In this document: positions 63,844-64,000 of the stretch, one piece after another | Numbering within the stretch: the first letter of the stretch is position 1 | Layout: the number at the start of each line of letters is the position of its first letter | Source of the DNA: Alphaproteobacteria bacterium | GTDB taxonomy: Bacteria; Pseudomonadota; Alphaproteobacteria; Thalassobaculales; Thalassobaculaceae | Reading direction: 5' to 3' | Assembly: GCA_022822665.1 (NCBI GenBank) | Contig: JAJEAR010000055.1 | Location: 1-64,000 of the forward strand | DNA: 64,000 bases | Notes under the pieces: model-generated | Database searches by the model: none | What the model was told of the DNA's origin: nothing | What the model saw: only the letters and a program-made list of their open reading frames with translations | Position numbers and translations under genes: made by a program

Positions 63844-64000
63844 GTGCAGCACCCTCCCGTCACGGAGCGTGAATTTGCCGTCCTGATGGCAGCCTGCCCG
63901 GGTGCCACCGGCGCCCGCAGGCTCGGCGTCGGTGTCTCGGGCGGACCGGACAGCATGGCGCTCTGCCTGCTCGCGGATCGCTGGGCCCGGCCCCGGGGCG
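63844..64000 (+). CDS. tilS: tRNA(Ile)-lysidine synthase TilS, partial at the window edge
   Basis: The first 52 residues are present. LGVGVSGGPDSMALCLLAD contains the SGGxDS PP-loop that binds ATP in TilS, which modifies C34 of tRNA-Ile to lysidine. GTG 63844 gives a normal N-terminus; GTG 63787, inside cpoB, is another option. tilS follows cpoB in alphaproteobacteria and ftsH usually comes next, beyond this window. Confidence 0.85.
   Translation, partial: MQHPPVTEREFAVLMAACPGATGARRLGVGVSGGPDSMALCLLADRWARPRG

Overview
This window is high-GC chromosomal DNA from an alphaproteobacterium, probably a free-living heterotroph. The evidence is the gene order of the right third (mutM-echA-rpsT, DUF4164-like/zapA-6S RNA-5-FTHF cyclo-ligase, yebC-ruvCAB-ybgC-tolQRAB-pal-cpoB-tilS), the ubiB/ubiE pair, xanthine-dehydrogenase and CoA-transferase families typical of Rhodospirillales-like genomes, and frequent GTG starts with 4-bp ATGA/GTGA overlaps. 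The species cannot be named from the sequence.

Layout. (1) 1-3.8 kb is an accessory patch: an IS30-family transposase, a DUF3800 protein, a small GIY-YIG-like protein and a SIR2-like gene broken by two in-frame stops. (2) 3.8-11.4 kb is metabolic: dgoA-dgoK (KDPGal aldolase and kinase), then a divergent operon with a molybdenum hydroxylase (FAD subunit plus a fused 2Fe-2S/Mo subunit), a 6-hydroxynicotinate-reductase-like Fe-S protein and a UPF0280 (ApbE-like) protein. (3) 11.6-23.0 kb is a defence island: an autoregulated XRE-ImmA/PIN pair, vsr, and a tightly coupled operon dcm / 44-aa small ORF / GHKL (MutL/MORC-like) ATPase / Z1 helicase-like ATPase / PD-(D/E)XK (DUF4420) / AIPR. It is visibly AT-richer than its surroundings. 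(4) 23.2-33.2 kb is an amide/amino-acid type ABC uptake operon whose LivF is fused in frame to an amidase, followed by an acyl-CoA ligase and a small ABM monooxygenase, with a flotillin upstream. (5) 33.7-41.2 kb holds an orphan AbiEi antitoxin with a 21-codon toxin stub, a sulfite dehydrogenase pair with a TPR protein, a TauD / CoA-transferase / PhyH cluster and a FitAB-type toxin-antitoxin pair. (6) 41.6-50.5 kb holds an alcohol dehydrogenase, ubiB, ubiE, a pyruvate/acetoin-type E1 alpha-beta pair, a nucleotidyltransferase, a decayed GAF sensor gene and a HigBA locus whose toxin is interrupted by a TnpB-like scar. (7) 50.5-64 kb is conserved housekeeping: DNA repair, translation, cell division, recombination and the Tol-Pal envelope complex, ending inside tilS.

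How the parts fit. In the defence operon the methylase would mark host DNA, Vsr would repair deamination mismatches at methylated cytosines, and the GHKL-Z1-nuclease-AIPR proteins are the likely effectors. This matches known MutL/MORC-Z1-AIPR (Mza-type) systems; the small ORF inside it is the part most likely to be undescribed. The other unusual elements are the LivF-amidase fusion with its own internal start, the Hnr-like/UPF0280/molybdenum-hydroxylase operon, and several toxin-antitoxin loci that have lost the toxin.
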